Below, piece by piece: positions 9,314 through 21,221 of a DNA stretch of 64,000 nt. Source of the stretch: Furcasterigmium furcatum (lineage: Eukaryota > Ascomycota > Sordariomycetes > Glomerellales > Plectosphaerellaceae); contig BCIA01000005.1 in assembly GCA_001599815.1 (NCBI GenBank), positions 3,604,472 through 3,668,471 of the forward strand, written 5' to 3'. A program made the position numbers and the translations under genes. Each line of letters begins with the position of its first letter. Position 1 is the stretch's first letter. The notes under the pieces were generated by a model that worked only from the letters and a program-made list of their open reading frames with translations, was not told where the DNA came from and did no database searches.

Positions 9314-12173
9314 ATGGTCAAGTAAGTACCCTCCTGGTCCTGCGATCATCATCCCCGGTGTCATCGAGCTCGAGGCTGGTCTCCTGTGTCCTGGTCGGCC
9401 CTGAAATGGGCGCGATGCCTCGATCGCATCGCTCGCTGGGCGCAGTCCTGGCGACTCGAGACAGCTTCGAGCTTTCAAACCACCAACCCCGCCCCGCCTT
9501 TTTGCTACACTTCACCTCCCCTCGGAGATAAGCACCACCATCCATCAAATCGACCATCTGCTAACATGTGCTTCCCCTCGACAGCTTCACTATCGGCGAG
9601 ATCCGGGCCCTTATGGACAAGCCCTCCAATGTCCGTAACATGTCCGTCATTGCCCACGTCGATCACGGCAAGTCTACCCTGACCGACTCCCTCCTGTCCA
9701 AGGCCGGTATCATCTCCACCGCGAAGGCCGGAGACCAAAGAGGCATGGATACACGAGCGGACGAACAGGAGCGTGGTATCACTATCAAGTCCACTGCCAT
9801 CTCCCTGTACGGTACCCTCAACGATCCCGAGGACGTCAAGGACATCGTCGGCCAGAAGACCGACGGCACCGACTTCCTGATCAACCTGATCGACTCCCCC
9901 GGTCACGTTGATTTCTCCTCCGAAGTCACTGCTGCCCTCCGTGTCACTGACGGTGCTCTCGTCGTCGTCGACACCGTCGAGGGTGTCTGCGTCCAGACCG
10001 AGACCGTCCTTCGTCAGGCCCTTGGTGAGCGCATCAAGCCCGTTGTCATCATCAACAAGGTCGACCGCGCTCTTCTCGAGCTCCAGGTCTCCAAGGAGGA
10101 CCTTTACCAGTCCTTCTCCCGTACCATCGAGTCCGTCAACGTCATCATCTCCACCTACTTTGACAAGTCTCTCGGTGACGTCCAGGTCTACCCCGACAAG
10201 GGTACCGTTGCCTTCGGTTCCGGTCTGCACGGCTGGGCCTTCACCATCCGCCAGTTCGCCACCCGCTACGCCAAGAAGTTCGGTGTCGACCGCAACAAGA
10301 TGATGGAGCGTCTCTGGGGCGACAACTACTTCAACCCCGCCACCAAGAAGTGGACCAAGAACGGCACTGCTGAGGGCGGCAAGCAGCTCGAGCGTGCCTT
10401 CAACCAGTTCATCCTTGACCCCATCTTCAAGATCTTCACCGCCGTCATGAACGGCAAGAAGGACGATGTCCTGACCCTCATCACCAAGCTTGACCTCAAG
10501 CTTCCCGCTGATGACCGTGACAAGGAGGGCAAGCAGCTGCTCAAGGCCACCATGCGCACTTTCCTGCCCGCCGCCGACGCCCTTCTGGAGATGATGATCC
10601 TCCACCTGCCCTCCCCCGTCACCGCCCAGAAGTACCGTTCCGAGACGCTGTACGAGGGTCCCCCTGACGATGAGGCCGCCATTGGTATCCGTGACTGCGA
10701 CCCCAAGGGTCCCCTCATGCTCTACGTCTCCAAGATGGTGCCCACCTCCGACAAGGGCCGCTTCTACGCCTTCGGTCGTGTCTTCTCCGGTACCGTCCGC
10801 TCCGGTCTCAAGGTCCGCATCCAGGGCCCCAACTACCAGCCCGGCAAGAAGGATGATCTCTTCATCAAGGCCATCCAGCGTACCGTCCTCATGATGGGCG
10901 GCAAGGTCGAGCCCATCGACGACATGCCCGCTGGCAACATTGTCGGCCTTGTCGGCATTGACCAGTTCCTGCTCAAGTCCGGTACCCTCACCACCCTCGA
11001 GACCGCCCACAACCTCAAGGTCATGAAGTTCTCCGTGTCTCCCGTCGTCCAGCGCTCCGTCCAGGTCAAGAACGCCCAGGATCTCCCCAAGCTTGTCGAG
11101 GGTCTCAAGCGTCTCTCCAAGTCCGACCCTTGCGTCCTGACCATGTCCAACGAGTCTGGCGAGCACGTCGTCGCCGGTGCCGGTGAGCTTCACCTTGAGA
11201 TTTGCCTGAACGATCTCCAGAACGACCACGCCGGTGTTCCTCTCATCATCTCCGACCCCGTCGTCGCCTACCGTGAGACTGTCTCCAACAAGTCTTCCAT
11301 GACCGCTCTGTCCAAGTCCCCCAACAAGCACAACCGTATCTGGCTTGAGGCTGAGCCCATCGACGAGGAGCTGTCCCAGGCCATTGAGGGTGGCAAGGTC
11401 AGCCCCCGTGACGATTTCAAGGCCCGTGCCCGTATCCTCGCCGACGACTTCGGTTGGGATGTCACCGACGCCCGCAAGATCTGGGCTTTCGGTCCCGACA
11501 CTGTCGGCGCCAACCTGCTCGTCGACCAGACCAAGGCCGTCCAGTACCTCAACGAAATCAAGGACTCCGTCGTCTCTGGTTTCCAGTGGGCCACCCGTGA
11601 GGGTCCCGTTGCCGAGGAGCCCATGCGTTCCGTCCGCTTCAACATCATGGATGTTACCCTCCACGCTGATGCCATTCACCGTGGTGGCGGTCAGATCATC
11701 CCCACCGCCAGGCGTGTCCTGTACGCCGCCACCCTCATGGCCGAGCCCGCCCTTCTCGAGCCTGTCTTCCTTGTGGAGATCCAGGTTCCCGAGCAGGCCA
11801 TGGGTGGTGTCTACGGTGTCCTTACCCGCAGGCGTGGTCACGTCTTCAACGAGGAGCAGCGCCCCGGTACTCCCCTCTTCACCATCAAGGCCTACCTGCC
11901 CGTCCTGGAGTCCTTCGGCTTCAACTCCGATCTGCGCCAGGCCACCTCCGGCCAGGCCTTCCCCCAGATGGTCTTCGACCACTGGCAGGTTCTTCCCGGT
12001 GGCTCGCCCATCGACGGCACCTCCAAGACTGGCGCGATCGTCCAGGAGATGCGCAAGCGCAAGGGTCTCAAGGTCGAGGTTCCCGGCGTCGAGAACGTAA
12101 GTTTTCTCCCTCATATCTTAGTAGGTCTAGATCAATTACTAACTCACCGCCACAGTACTACGACAAGCTCTAA
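9314..12173 (+). CDS. EF2: Translation elongation factor 2 (eEF2)
   Basis: Exons 9314-9321, 9585-12096 and 12156-12173 join to 845 residues, close to the 842-844 of other fungal eEF2 proteins. The first exon is only ATGGTCAA. The 263-nt intron (GTAAGT...CTAAC...ACAG) restores the universal start MVNFTIGEIRALMDKPSNVR. The last exon adds YYDKL and stop, the conserved C-terminus. The GTPase G1 loop is AHVDHGKST, the G3 motif is DSPGH and the G4 motif is NKVD. The effector region (RGMDTRADEQERGITI) is intact. The diphthamide histidine in DAIHRGGGQ is encoded at 11677-11679. The protein catalyses ribosomal translocation in the cytosol. Start context CAAAATGG is strong. Codon use is extremely biased to C-ending codons, so a long open frame also appears on the opposite strand. 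Confidence 0.97.
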
Positions 12174-12810
12174 GCGTCTTGATGATATGGATCGGAAAGT
12201 ACAAAGCCATGTGTCCCTCGAGACACGGCGCATAGACCGGGATTCTGCAGCCATGCCGACCTGTCGGACACAAAGAGGATGTCGACGTTCAGGAAATGGT
12301 CAGCAACGATATCAACAAAAAAGGAGAGCTCGGTCGAAACGATCAGCAAGAGGCAGTTTTCATTGACTCGGTCCTCATGACGCGCCTGTAGTTTTGAAGT
12401 TAGGAATTGATGACGTTCAGAATGCTTGCCGGGCCGATTGATTGTGATGTATCCATGTTTGCTACGCTCTATTGTGCTTGAGAGCCAAGGCCAGACACTC
12501 TGGCGTGGTCAATCCTCATACAAAGACCACTCGTCTGTCTGCTCGAACAATGTAGAATACTGAGGCTCAAGTCGAAAGCCTGTCTCGAGTCTGTTCCTGA
12601 AAACCGGAATGGTCTGTGCGTTTATGTGGGTAACCCAGAGCTCCTCTCCACCTAACGCCTTTTCTTCCGCGACCTAAAATTCAATTCTACCTTCTGCTCT
12701 CTCCCACAACATCACATATCCACGCCACAACAGCTCCGAATGGCAGCGCACACGGCCGTCAAACTGCCGCTTTCTTGTCTTTTTGGGCAGGTGATGGTGC
12801 AGCTGGCGAG
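12174..12810. other. Intergenic spacer between eEF2 and the RBM26-like gene
   Basis: About 640 bp holding the eEF2 3' UTR and the next promoter/leader. A short overlapping upstream ATG frame (12794, eight codons ending at TGA) precedes the RBM26-like start. Nothing else is recognisable. Confidence 0.6.
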
Positions 12811-15214
12811 ATGTTGATTCCCACGGAGGACGCACCTCACTTGAGGGCGTGGTTGCTGCAGAAGCTTCCTGAATTGTTGGTCCGACCCAACCAACCCTGC
12901 TGATCGCGATCACGAATTTGCTGACCGTCTTTGTTACTCGCAGCGCGACTGATACCGATACGGACATTCTTGCGGATTACCTGCTGGCGCTCCTGTCCAC
13001 TTTACAGGAGGTTTCGGACGAGGTTAGGAAGAACATCGAGTCGGAGCTGGCTGACGTGTTGGAGCCGGGTGAGTCCATTTATCGAGCGATCCATCTGACA
13101 ACAACAAACTAATCGACGTGCCTGCAGAGAAGATCGCTCCCCTCGTTGACGAGGTTCTTCGCAATGTCGAGTTCAAGTCATACCTGCCCGGCGCGCCGCC
13201 TCTGCCACCGAAAGGTGCGCGATTGCCGCCGCCACAGAAGACCGAGCCCGAGGTCAAGTATGAGTGGCCCGGAACAGAGTTTCGCGATTGGAAAGATCAC
13301 AAGAAGCGCTCATACCGCGATGCTGTTGGCGACGATGAGGCTGGCCCCGGTGGCCCCGGCCAATTCGCAGAGGGGCGGGCATACAAACAAGCGAGGAGAG
13401 GCGGCGGCTCGTTTCCACAGAGGGGAGGGCACATGCCGCCGCGAAATGGGATGAACGGCCCGCCCACTGGTCCGACTAGCATGTTCAATCCTGCGGCCAC
13501 GTCATTCGAGCCCAGCTTTGGGGCCGGTTTCGATCCATCCCAAGGGCCCCAGTTCCCTTACGGTCCAACGCCGGGACAAAACTCGAGGCAGAAGCCTTGC
13601 CGCGATTACCAGACTAAGGGCTTCTGTACGCGGGGGCATGCTTGCAAGTATGGCCACGGCAACCAGCCAATTTCGATGGGACATGCCGACCCCAGCAACG
13701 GTGCTCGCAGCGCCCAAGAAGGTATGCTAGATTTTCCCTTGTTATGCTGTTGTTTCCCCACCACGTATCATGATGACACACTTTTTTTTCAATGTGGGAG
13801 CATTCGTGCGATGAAAACCCATTAATTATAAGGTTGACTTCTGAACATACACATGTCTTGCTGCTTCTTTCTCTACACAACACCAATGGCCGAGAATCAT
13901 CGCTGACATGGCGCAGAACAACTCCAGGAAATGCTGAAGATGATGTTGAGCCAGAATGCGCAGCAGATGCAGGAGATGATGGATGCATTCCATAACAGCG
14001 CTCGAGGAGGCGGCCGTGCCGGTAAGGGCGGACGTGGCGGCTCATCAAAACGCGGAAGGCGGCGAGCATCCATCTCTGCGGACGGACCGGTGGATGACCA
14101 GTCTCGGAGCACCATCGTCGTTGAAGGCATACCCAAGGATCACCTCAACGAGGAATCCGTCCGAGAATTCTTTGCCGATTTTGGCACTATCACAGAACTC
14201 TCTGTCAAGCCGGAAAAGCGGTTGGCGATCATCAAATACGAAGCCTGGAGCAGCGCCAACGCTGCCTACCGTTCTCCCAAGGTCATATTTGACAACCGCT
14301 TCGTCAGGGTCTTCTGGCACCGAGAGACAGGGCACCGTGAGGGTGCCACGCATCCCGAAGAGCCAGAGATAGACATGGAAGAATTCATGAAGAAGCAAGA
14401 AGAAGCCCAGCGCCGCCACGAAGAGAACATGCAGAAGAAGGCCGAGATAGACAAGGAGCGCGAGGACCTCGAACAGCAGCACCGCGACCTTCTCGCCCGG
14501 CAAAGGGAGGTTCGACAGAAGCTCCATGCCAAGCTTAGTGGCACCGAGGGCACTGCCGGCACATCCACCAGCGACGCCCTGCGCGCCCAGCTCGCCGCGC
14601 TCGAGGAGGAGGCCATGCTCCTCGGCCTCGATCCCGACGCCGACGACGTGAGCATATACAGCGGGGGTGACTTCCGCGGCCGCGGCCGAGGGCGGGGTCG
14701 CGCACGTGGAGGTCGGGGATATTACACCCCCCGTGGCCGTGGACGGGGCGCCTACCGCGGCCGTGACGACATCCACGCCGCGTACGCAAGCTACTCCCTC
14801 GACAACCGCCCGCGCGTGGTCGCCATCTCGGGCGCCGACTTCACGGACACGTCCCGCGACGAGGCCCTGCGGCAGCACCTCTTCGGCGTGGGCGAGTTCA
14901 CCGACATCGAGGCTACGCCGGCCCGGGCTCATGTCACCTTCAAAGACCGGAAGACGGCAGAGAAATTCTTCTACGGTGCCGCGCTCGGCGACAGCGCCAT
15001 CCCTGGCGTCGAGGGCAAGCTCGAGCTCGCATGGGTGGCTAATAAGTCGCTGCCGCCCGCGCCCGCGCCGGTGACCGTGAAGCAGGAGGAGGAGGACACG
15101 ACCATGGTTAATGCCCCGGCTGTGGCTCCGGCTTCTGCACCCCCCGCTGGGAGGGACAACAAGTTTGACATGGACTACGAGCAGGCTGAGGAGGGCGAGT
15201 GGGGGATTGACTAG
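12811..15214 (+). CDS. RBM26/27-type RNA-binding protein (PWI-like, CCCH zinc finger, RRM)
   Basis: Exons 12811-12875, 12944-13068, 13128-13721 and 13917-15214 join in frame to 693 residues. The N-terminal helical region (DILADYLLALL, then helix ending LVDEVL) matches the PWI-like fold of RBM26/27. A CCCH finger sits at about residues 218-240 (C-x8-C-x5-C-x3-H, CRDYQTKGFC...CKYGH). An RRM follows at about 325-397 (STIVVEGIP..., RLAIIKYE). Next come a charged coiled coil at about 415-469, an RGG/GRGR box at about 514-546, and a degenerate second RRM at about 559-636. Animal and fission-yeast relatives act in nuclear RNA surveillance with exosome-targeting complexes; that role is inferred here. 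The first intron uses a weak donor (GTTGGT), chosen because the stronger-looking alternative GTCCGA leads to an immediate stop. Confidence 0.85.
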
Positions 15215-15928
15215 GCGCCCATATCCCAGGATGAGGGGCTTGAGGTTCGAGGAGGCGGCATCACAGTGTACGAAAGGGCTTGTATGATTTGACGACCACA
15301 CGGCGTTGTATAGGCGGACCAGGGCCAGGACAGGACAGGACAGGACAGGACAGGATGGCTCTAGGTAAACAGAGCTGGAAGGAGGCGATAGAGATACCCA
15401 AGCATGAACACGCGCATACACATTCAGCATTCCTACAACTGGCAGCTCAGTGACCAACCAAGGCGATTTTTCACATCACAAACACGCACGGCGGCAGAGG
15501 AACGAAAGCTGAGAAGGAAGAAAATGCCCCATGTTGAAAATTGAACTCCATGCTCCATAGCCGCTGTCCGGCGGCTTTTGGTTATGGACTCTTCGGTCCT
15601 TTTGGGGGGAGGGGTATCGTTGAGATGATATATGATAAGAGGAAGTTGATGCACGCATGCTTGCTTTCCGCCCGATCGGCCGGCCTTTCGCCTGCCGCTC
15701 CGTGATTCCGCCTGGAGCCCATAACGCTGAGGGGTTCCGTGGCTCCGTCTTGCCGGCCGCCCTTGTTTCTTGTTGAAAAAACACGGGCCTGTCCCTGGCC
15801 GCCGCATGCTCGCCTGCCTGGACGCTTGTATGTCCAGATGCCCCAAAAATTTCCCGTGGTTGAACGCCTTCGTGATGCATCATGATGAGTTGAACATTAT
15901 GAAGAGAGAAGTGTATGTCTAGATGTCA
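15215..15928. other. Convergent 3' spacer between RBM26-like gene and MTHFR
   Basis: About 710 bp between two gene 3' ends. It contains a short AGGAC tandem repeat. No gene is supported; the minus-strand frames around 15433-15883 are low-information and lack any family match. Confidence 0.6.
15327..15355. repeat. AGGAC pentanucleotide microsatellite
   Basis: Five perfect AGGAC units plus a partial sixth, about 110 bp downstream of the RBM26-like stop codon, probably in its 3' UTR. Confidence 0.9.
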
Positions 15929-17823
15929 TTAGTTTGCGGCTGCCGCGTGGTTGGCTGCGCCGTTGGTGGCGGGCTCGTTGGCGGCGGGCACAATATCGTC
16001 GTATTCCTTGACGGTGAGGCCGTCGAACAGGTCGAAGATCTCTCGCTTCTGGTGGAAGTCGTTGTTGACTACGTTCTGTGTCAGCACAACATGGCGAGAT
16101 GAGAGTGAAGGAGAGCCAGCTTACCGATGTTGACCAGGTACCAGTCGTTCATGATACGCTCGACAAGAGTCCGGCTGGGGGTACCAGCCTCGAAACAGTG
16201 CGCCCAGTCGAGGCCAAGTCTGAAAGCCTCGTCCTTCCAAGCGACGAAGCTGATGCCCTCGACAATGGTCGGCTGCACGATCTCCTTGCCGGGGAAGACA
16301 CCCCACGTGACGGCGTTGGGCCCGTCGCTGGGGGCGTTGAACTTGAGGTTGCCGTTCTTAGTGACAGCGTAGTAGGTCATGTCAGGGTGCTTGTCGATGC
16401 GAGAAATCATCTCGGGGTAGAGATCGGGATGAACCAGGAGTTCGACATAGGACTTCTGGTAGACGTAGCCGTTAGGCGGGCCCCAACCATGCACGGGGTG
16501 CGACGACTTGACACCGTCGACAGCCGGCTGAGAGTTGATGGTGATGAGGCCGCGCTTGTTGAGAGCGATCAGGTCCTCGCGGATGGGGTCGGCTTCACTG
16601 GTGAGCGGCGCCTCGCTCCAGGGCAGCGAGTCAATCTCATTTTTCAGGTAGCGCACGAACAGGTTGGCGATGTCCTGAACTGACTGCGGCTCGCCCCATT
16701 TCTTGCGGTTCTGCTCGTTGCTCCCCGTAAGGCCAATGCCGTAGGCGTCCAGTTCACCGAAGGCAGGAGATCTCGAATCACCCCAGCGGCCGTTGGGGAA
16801 CTCATCCCAGTCTTGCGTGCGCAAGACGTACGACTTGTTGCGGCCCTTCCAGAAGATGGGGCGCACATCCTCCTCCCTCCTGCCGAAGCCCAACGACTGC
16901 TTCCAGGGCAGGGCCTGCTTGAGGGGTCGTTCGTTGGTGGGCATCCAGTCCAGCTCCTCGAGGACCATCCTCGTGGCCTGGGCCAGGTTCATGGTGTAGA
17001 AGTGCAGGTGGTGAATGCCTGCCTTGAGAATCTTGCGGCACATGTCGGCGACCAGGACCTTTCCGATGTCCCTCACGGCAACGTCGTCGTTCTTGACAGA
17101 CTCGAGGGCCGACATGAACTCCTTGGGAACGTTGCAGCCCATGTGCTTCGCGCGGCGGAGGAAGCTGGCGTAGGTGGCGATGGGCATGATGCCGGGAATG
17201 ATGGGGATGGTGATGCCGCGCTCGCGCACCCTGCCGACCCAGCGGATGAAGTTGTCAGCGTCGTAGAACATCTGGGTGACGATGAAGGTGGCGCCAGCAT
17301 CGACCTTCTCCTTCAGGTGGTCCAGCAGGAGGTCCTCGTCCTTGTTGTCGTCGCTTCCCTCGGGGTATCCGGCAACGCCAATGTCGAAATGGTCGTTGTA
17401 CGTCTCACGGATGTGCTTGACGAGATCGCGAGCGTACTGGAACTTGTCGTCCGTGGCCACCCACTTCTCCTTCTCTCTAGGGGGGTCGCCACGCAGGGCA
17501 AGGATGTTGGTGCAGCCGGCCTTGTAGGCCCGGCGCAGTGCGTCGTCGACCTTCTCCTGGCCCATATCAGTGCAGGTCAGATGCATGCACGTCTCGAGAC
17601 CGTAGATGCTCTGGGCTTGGAGGACCATCTCGCAGGTCAGCTCCGCCAGACGCCCGCCGGCACCCCAGGTGATGTCGATGAACTTGGGGCCGAAGTGGTA
17701 CATGCGCTCCATTCTTTCATAGAGGTTCTGCACGCCCTGGGCGGTCTTCGGGGGGAAGTACTCGAAGGAGAAGGACGGACGGCCGTCCTGCTCGGCGTCG
17801 TCGAGCATGCGCTTGATGTGCAT
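15929..17823 (-). CDS. MET13: Methylenetetrahydrofolate reductase
   Basis: Coding runs from ATG at 17823 down to 16125, then 16068 down to TAA at 15929-15931, giving 612 residues, usual for eukaryotic MTHFR. The enzyme reduces 5,10-methylene-THF to 5-methyl-THF for methionine synthesis in the cytosol, using FAD. N-terminal barrel motifs are clear: SFEYFPPKT, FIDITWGAGG, LALRGDPP, GATFIVTQMFYDA and IIPGIMPI. The C-terminal regulatory domain ends in the family block DWYLVNIVNNDF. That block is restored only if the 56-nt intron ends at the TAG acceptor (16069-16071). A CAG seven nucleotides earlier would shift the frame. The start MHIKRMLDDAEQDGRPSFSF matches the natural start of the family. Filamentous fungi usually have two MTHFRs (MET12- and MET13-like); I favour MET13-like but did not distinguish them rigorously. 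Confidence 0.92.
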
Positions 17824-19256
17824 GGTGGCGGCGGTGAGGGTGACCCGAGAAGTAGGTTGTTGCTATGGTGGGACGGGGCGTGGTTGAAGGTGGCCACCAG
17901 TCGGCGGCTGTTCTGCTGTAGATCGATGTCAGTTCTGGATATGGGAGCCTCGACGGCAGCTGGGTTTGAGGGACATGTTGTGAGACATGGAGGAAGAGCG
18001 CCGGTAACGGGGGAGAGGGAATTCCATAAATTTCCAGGGCGTGTGGGTGGGTGGAGGGGCATCTTTGTTTGTGAATCTTCAGGGGGGTTCGTGAATGCGT
18101 ACCTGACAGCTTGGGGGTCTCCTCCTGGGCAGGTTGGCAGCTCAATGAAGCCTGAGAGGAACTGGAAGCACTTGAAGATGCTCTCTGGAGCTGTATAGGT
18201 GGTATTAACAAAAGAAAAAAGAGGGGAGTGACTGATGTCAGGGGAGAGTGGACAAGAGTCGAGCAAGGACGACCGGGGAGGAAATTTGAGCAGCTAGCGG
18301 CAACGAAGCCGGAGGAAATGCAGGAGCCCGCCCAGCAGGGGCCCGCCGCTGAGCTGGGTTGGCTAGGTACCAGTTACAGCGTACCGGGCGCTAGAGGTAC
18401 AGTGGGCTCCGGCGGTGCAAGGTACCCATTTCGGCGTACCTGTGGTTGCAATGCAGCTTCTGTGTGGCTGCCAACGTCTACGGACCCATTAAAACTGTGT
18501 TCAACCGATAGCCATTGGCCGGATCCGTCGGGCCCCCACCGGATTGCCCCGCGTTTCCATCGAGAGTGGATGCGTCACTACCTGTACTCAGGTCCCCTTT
18601 CTGCCAGCGCGATTGTTCTTCACGGGCTTGACCCCGTTTGCTGGCGGCAGGAGCGGTGTGCCACTGCATACAACGTCTTTTTCCTGCGTTTTGATAGGAG
18701 TTGGTCATTCCAAACACTCACAGCGGATGCTGTGCCCGTGTCTTCCGGCTGCATAGGTCTCATTTGAGAGCGTGGGATGTTGCGGCATGGCGCCCAAAAA
18801 CTGCCCCTCCTTGGAAGATGGAAAGCCAAGGACTTTACGAGGGCCATCATTATTACCCCTCCATCCCCGGCAGAATCAGCCTCACCGCCCACCGGATCGA
18901 GCATCTGGTCGTGGGGGCCCTCTCCGCCGAACTCGTCTTGGTGGGAAGTTCCGGTGATTTGAGTGAACCCAGATTAACAACAAGGGCCAATGGAACTCAT
19001 CGGCAGCTTGAGAGGCCTCTGGAGAGAGATGGAGTCACTGGCCGGGGCACGAGTCGAAGTACCTCCAGATGGCTCGTCTGAGCTTCGTATTCGCCAAAGA
19101 CAAGCTTCGAGTCGATCAACAATGGACAGTACTGGTGTGAAACTCCAAAAAGGTTGAATTACTTGAGGGAAGTGTTACCTGTCCATTCTCGTGGCGAAAG
19201 ATCACGCTATCATACAGACTCATATCCAGCTAAGCAGCACTCACTCGCCTCGGCAG
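17824..19256. other. Intergenic spacer upstream of MTHFR
   Basis: About 1.4 kb covering the MTHFR promoter/leader and the 3' flank of the bZIP-like gene. Between 18361 and 18440 there are five close GGTAC/GTACC-type motifs (for example at about 18365, 18380, 18396, 18421 and 18436). No coding region is supported. Confidence 0.55.
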
Positions 19257-20518
19257 TCAAGGAACGTACCCCTGAACCACTTGATCCAGATCCTCGATCT
19301 TTCTTGCAGCGGTTGTGATTGGGGCCGCCAACTTGAGGACCTCGGCGCCCCTGGACACCCTCAGCCGGTTACTCTGGCTGACCACGTTCCGGTCGAAAAT
19401 GAACCACCAGTTCTCGAACAACACCTGTCCGACCTCCCAGTTCGCAGCATCGTACGGGTCGGAGCCCCATATCCTCACCCCCTCCGCGGAATCTTCGAGG
19501 TCATACGCGAGGTTGACCAGCGCCATCGGCCCGCGCGCCTCCTCCGGCCTCGATTCAGGGGGGAGGGTGAACACGCTGAGGATCTTGTCCCGCACGCTTG
19601 GCCAGGGCAGGAAGTCGATGACAGGGTGGTGCGGGATGAGCACCTGCAATGAGGTCGGTCGCCAATTCTCCGGGAGCAGTTCTGATGGCGTGCCGAGTCC
19701 AACGTTGAAGGGCGACTGGGCGGTCATGCTCCACATGTTCCCCGTGAAGCCGAGGCGCGTTGATATCCGCAGGAAGGCACGGAGGATTGTGAGTTCGGGG
19801 ACCTCGAGGTAGTAGCTGTCCGCGAATTGGTCGGACCCGGCGGAGAGGGCCAGGCTCGCCGGGGAACCCGACGAGCTTGATTGTGTATGTGATGCGTCGC
19901 TCGAGCCCGATCCGTTTGTGAGGTAGTATGGGTCAATGAAGCCCGCGTTGTCCGCCGGGAATGCTTCGAGGCCCGTGCCGGCCAGCAAGAAGTTCGGCAG
20001 CTGGGCCGATGGTGACGGGGCGCCTGCCATCATGGCCAGAGCATTGCCCTCGAATGCTGTCGATAATGGAGGCCAGTCTGTGCCCATGTCGATATCAAGG
20101 TCACCCAAGCAGGGACCATGCAATGGGGCGCCTCCGGCGGGTGATGTGCCCATCGGCTCTGTCGTGCCAGCCGAGCTGGCGCCAGTCGCCGCAGCCTGGG
20201 CCACCTCATCCTCAAAAGAGGCTTCCTGATCTCGGCCCGTGTCCTGGCCTTTGCGCTGCTTTCTCCTCCGTTCCCCTGAGTGAGTAACCCCAGGTCAGCT
20301 CATTCGTTCGTTCGTGTCATGCACAGGCGCAACGAGCACTTACGGTATCGCCTCTGCGCCAAGACATTCAGCACCCTCTTTCTCTCCGCGGCATCTTGCT
20401 CGATGTGTGGCACATCCAGCGGCGCCGGGGCTTTGTACACCCTCTGGCGCGTCTTGGGCCGCGTGTAAGTCGCATTGCAGCTCTGGGCTGCCGAGTCGCT
20501 CATAGGGTCATCCGTCAT
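19257..20518 (-). CDS. bZIP-like transcription factor with DUF3425 domain
   Basis: Exons 20518-20344 and 20275-19257 join to 397 residues. The splice (GTAAGT...CAG) completes a basic region, ERKRVLNVLAQRRYRERRR, with the N-x2-AQ-x2-Y-R signature of bZIP proteins. No clear leucine zipper follows, which is typical of this fungal group. The C-terminal half carries the DUF3425 pattern: HPVIDFLPWPSVRDK, then WGSDPYDAANWEVGQVLFENW. The linker is Gly/Ser/Pro-rich and acidic. This architecture is a large expanded regulator family in Pezizomycotina. Targets cannot be inferred from position; neighbours are MTHFR and a distant MFS permease. Confidence 0.82.
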
Positions 20519-21221
20519 GTTGCGGTTCCACAGGGACAGGGGAGGTGAACGGAAGAGAAGACGAAATAGGACAACCTAGCGGGGTGTTGAAGCGAGGATG
20601 ACAGGCAAGCATAACTCGAGAACGGAGGGCAGGTGGAGGGGATATTTAAAGTGAGAGGCCCGGTCCTCTTGATCAGGCTTCAGTGTTCAGGTCGTGGTGA
20701 ACTGCACCAGGAGGAGGACCTGAAGGGGGATCGAGGGTGGGGCTGCCTTACGGTTTGGCATAACGGATGGGGGAGTACATGTGTGGTGGAGGAAATTTGG
20801 CGTATACGTGAAGTACCATGATAACAATTATGTGTGGTTTACCCGTCTTACTGTTCAGCTCTGCTCACCTGTCGCAACGACCACTTAAACACGGATGGAC
20901 TCTTCACTGTTGTATGAGCGGGATGAGCCTGATCCAGATTGCATCTCGTTAGAGTAGTGAACCCTCTCATGAGTCACATGCCGTCTGTGCATGCATGAGG
21001 AGTAAAGTAATGTGCAAGTAGGATATACGTAGATAGCAGGCATGCGACTTGATGCAGTGCATCAGACCGAGGAACATGTCATCTTTACCCATAGAGTTCA
21101 GACCCGTTTCTCGGGATCATAGCGCTGGAGGGAGTCGAATTTATTTTTTCCAGAAATAAAGGTAACCAAGTGCAAAAGGTCACCGCCCTCCTCAGGCGCA
21201 ATGTCTTGCGAAGAGAAGGGC
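20519..21221. other. Intergenic spacer upstream of the bZIP-like gene
   Basis: About 700 bp, more AT-rich to the right, presumably the bZIP-like promoter and leader. No gene, repeat or RNA is recognised. Confidence 0.55.

Noticed and set aside
9505..12114. 869-codon minus-strand open frame opposite eEF2
   Set aside because: Low-complexity Gly/Leu/Asp/Val composition and perfect overlap with the highly biased eEF2 codons; it is a codon-usage artefact, not a gene.
14045..15457. 470-codon minus-strand frame opposite the RBM26-like gene
   Set aside because: Overlaps RRM, coiled-coil and RGG coding on the sense strand; Leu/Val/Gly-rich shadow.
16813..18198. 461-codon plus-strand frame opposite MTHFR
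   Set aside because: Overlaps the MTHFR catalytic domain; composition is typical of an antisense shadow.
18228..18767. 179-codon plus-strand frame upstream of MTHFR
   Set aside because: Composition is random, with no domain and no conserved motif; it most likely occurs by chance in GC-rich spacer.
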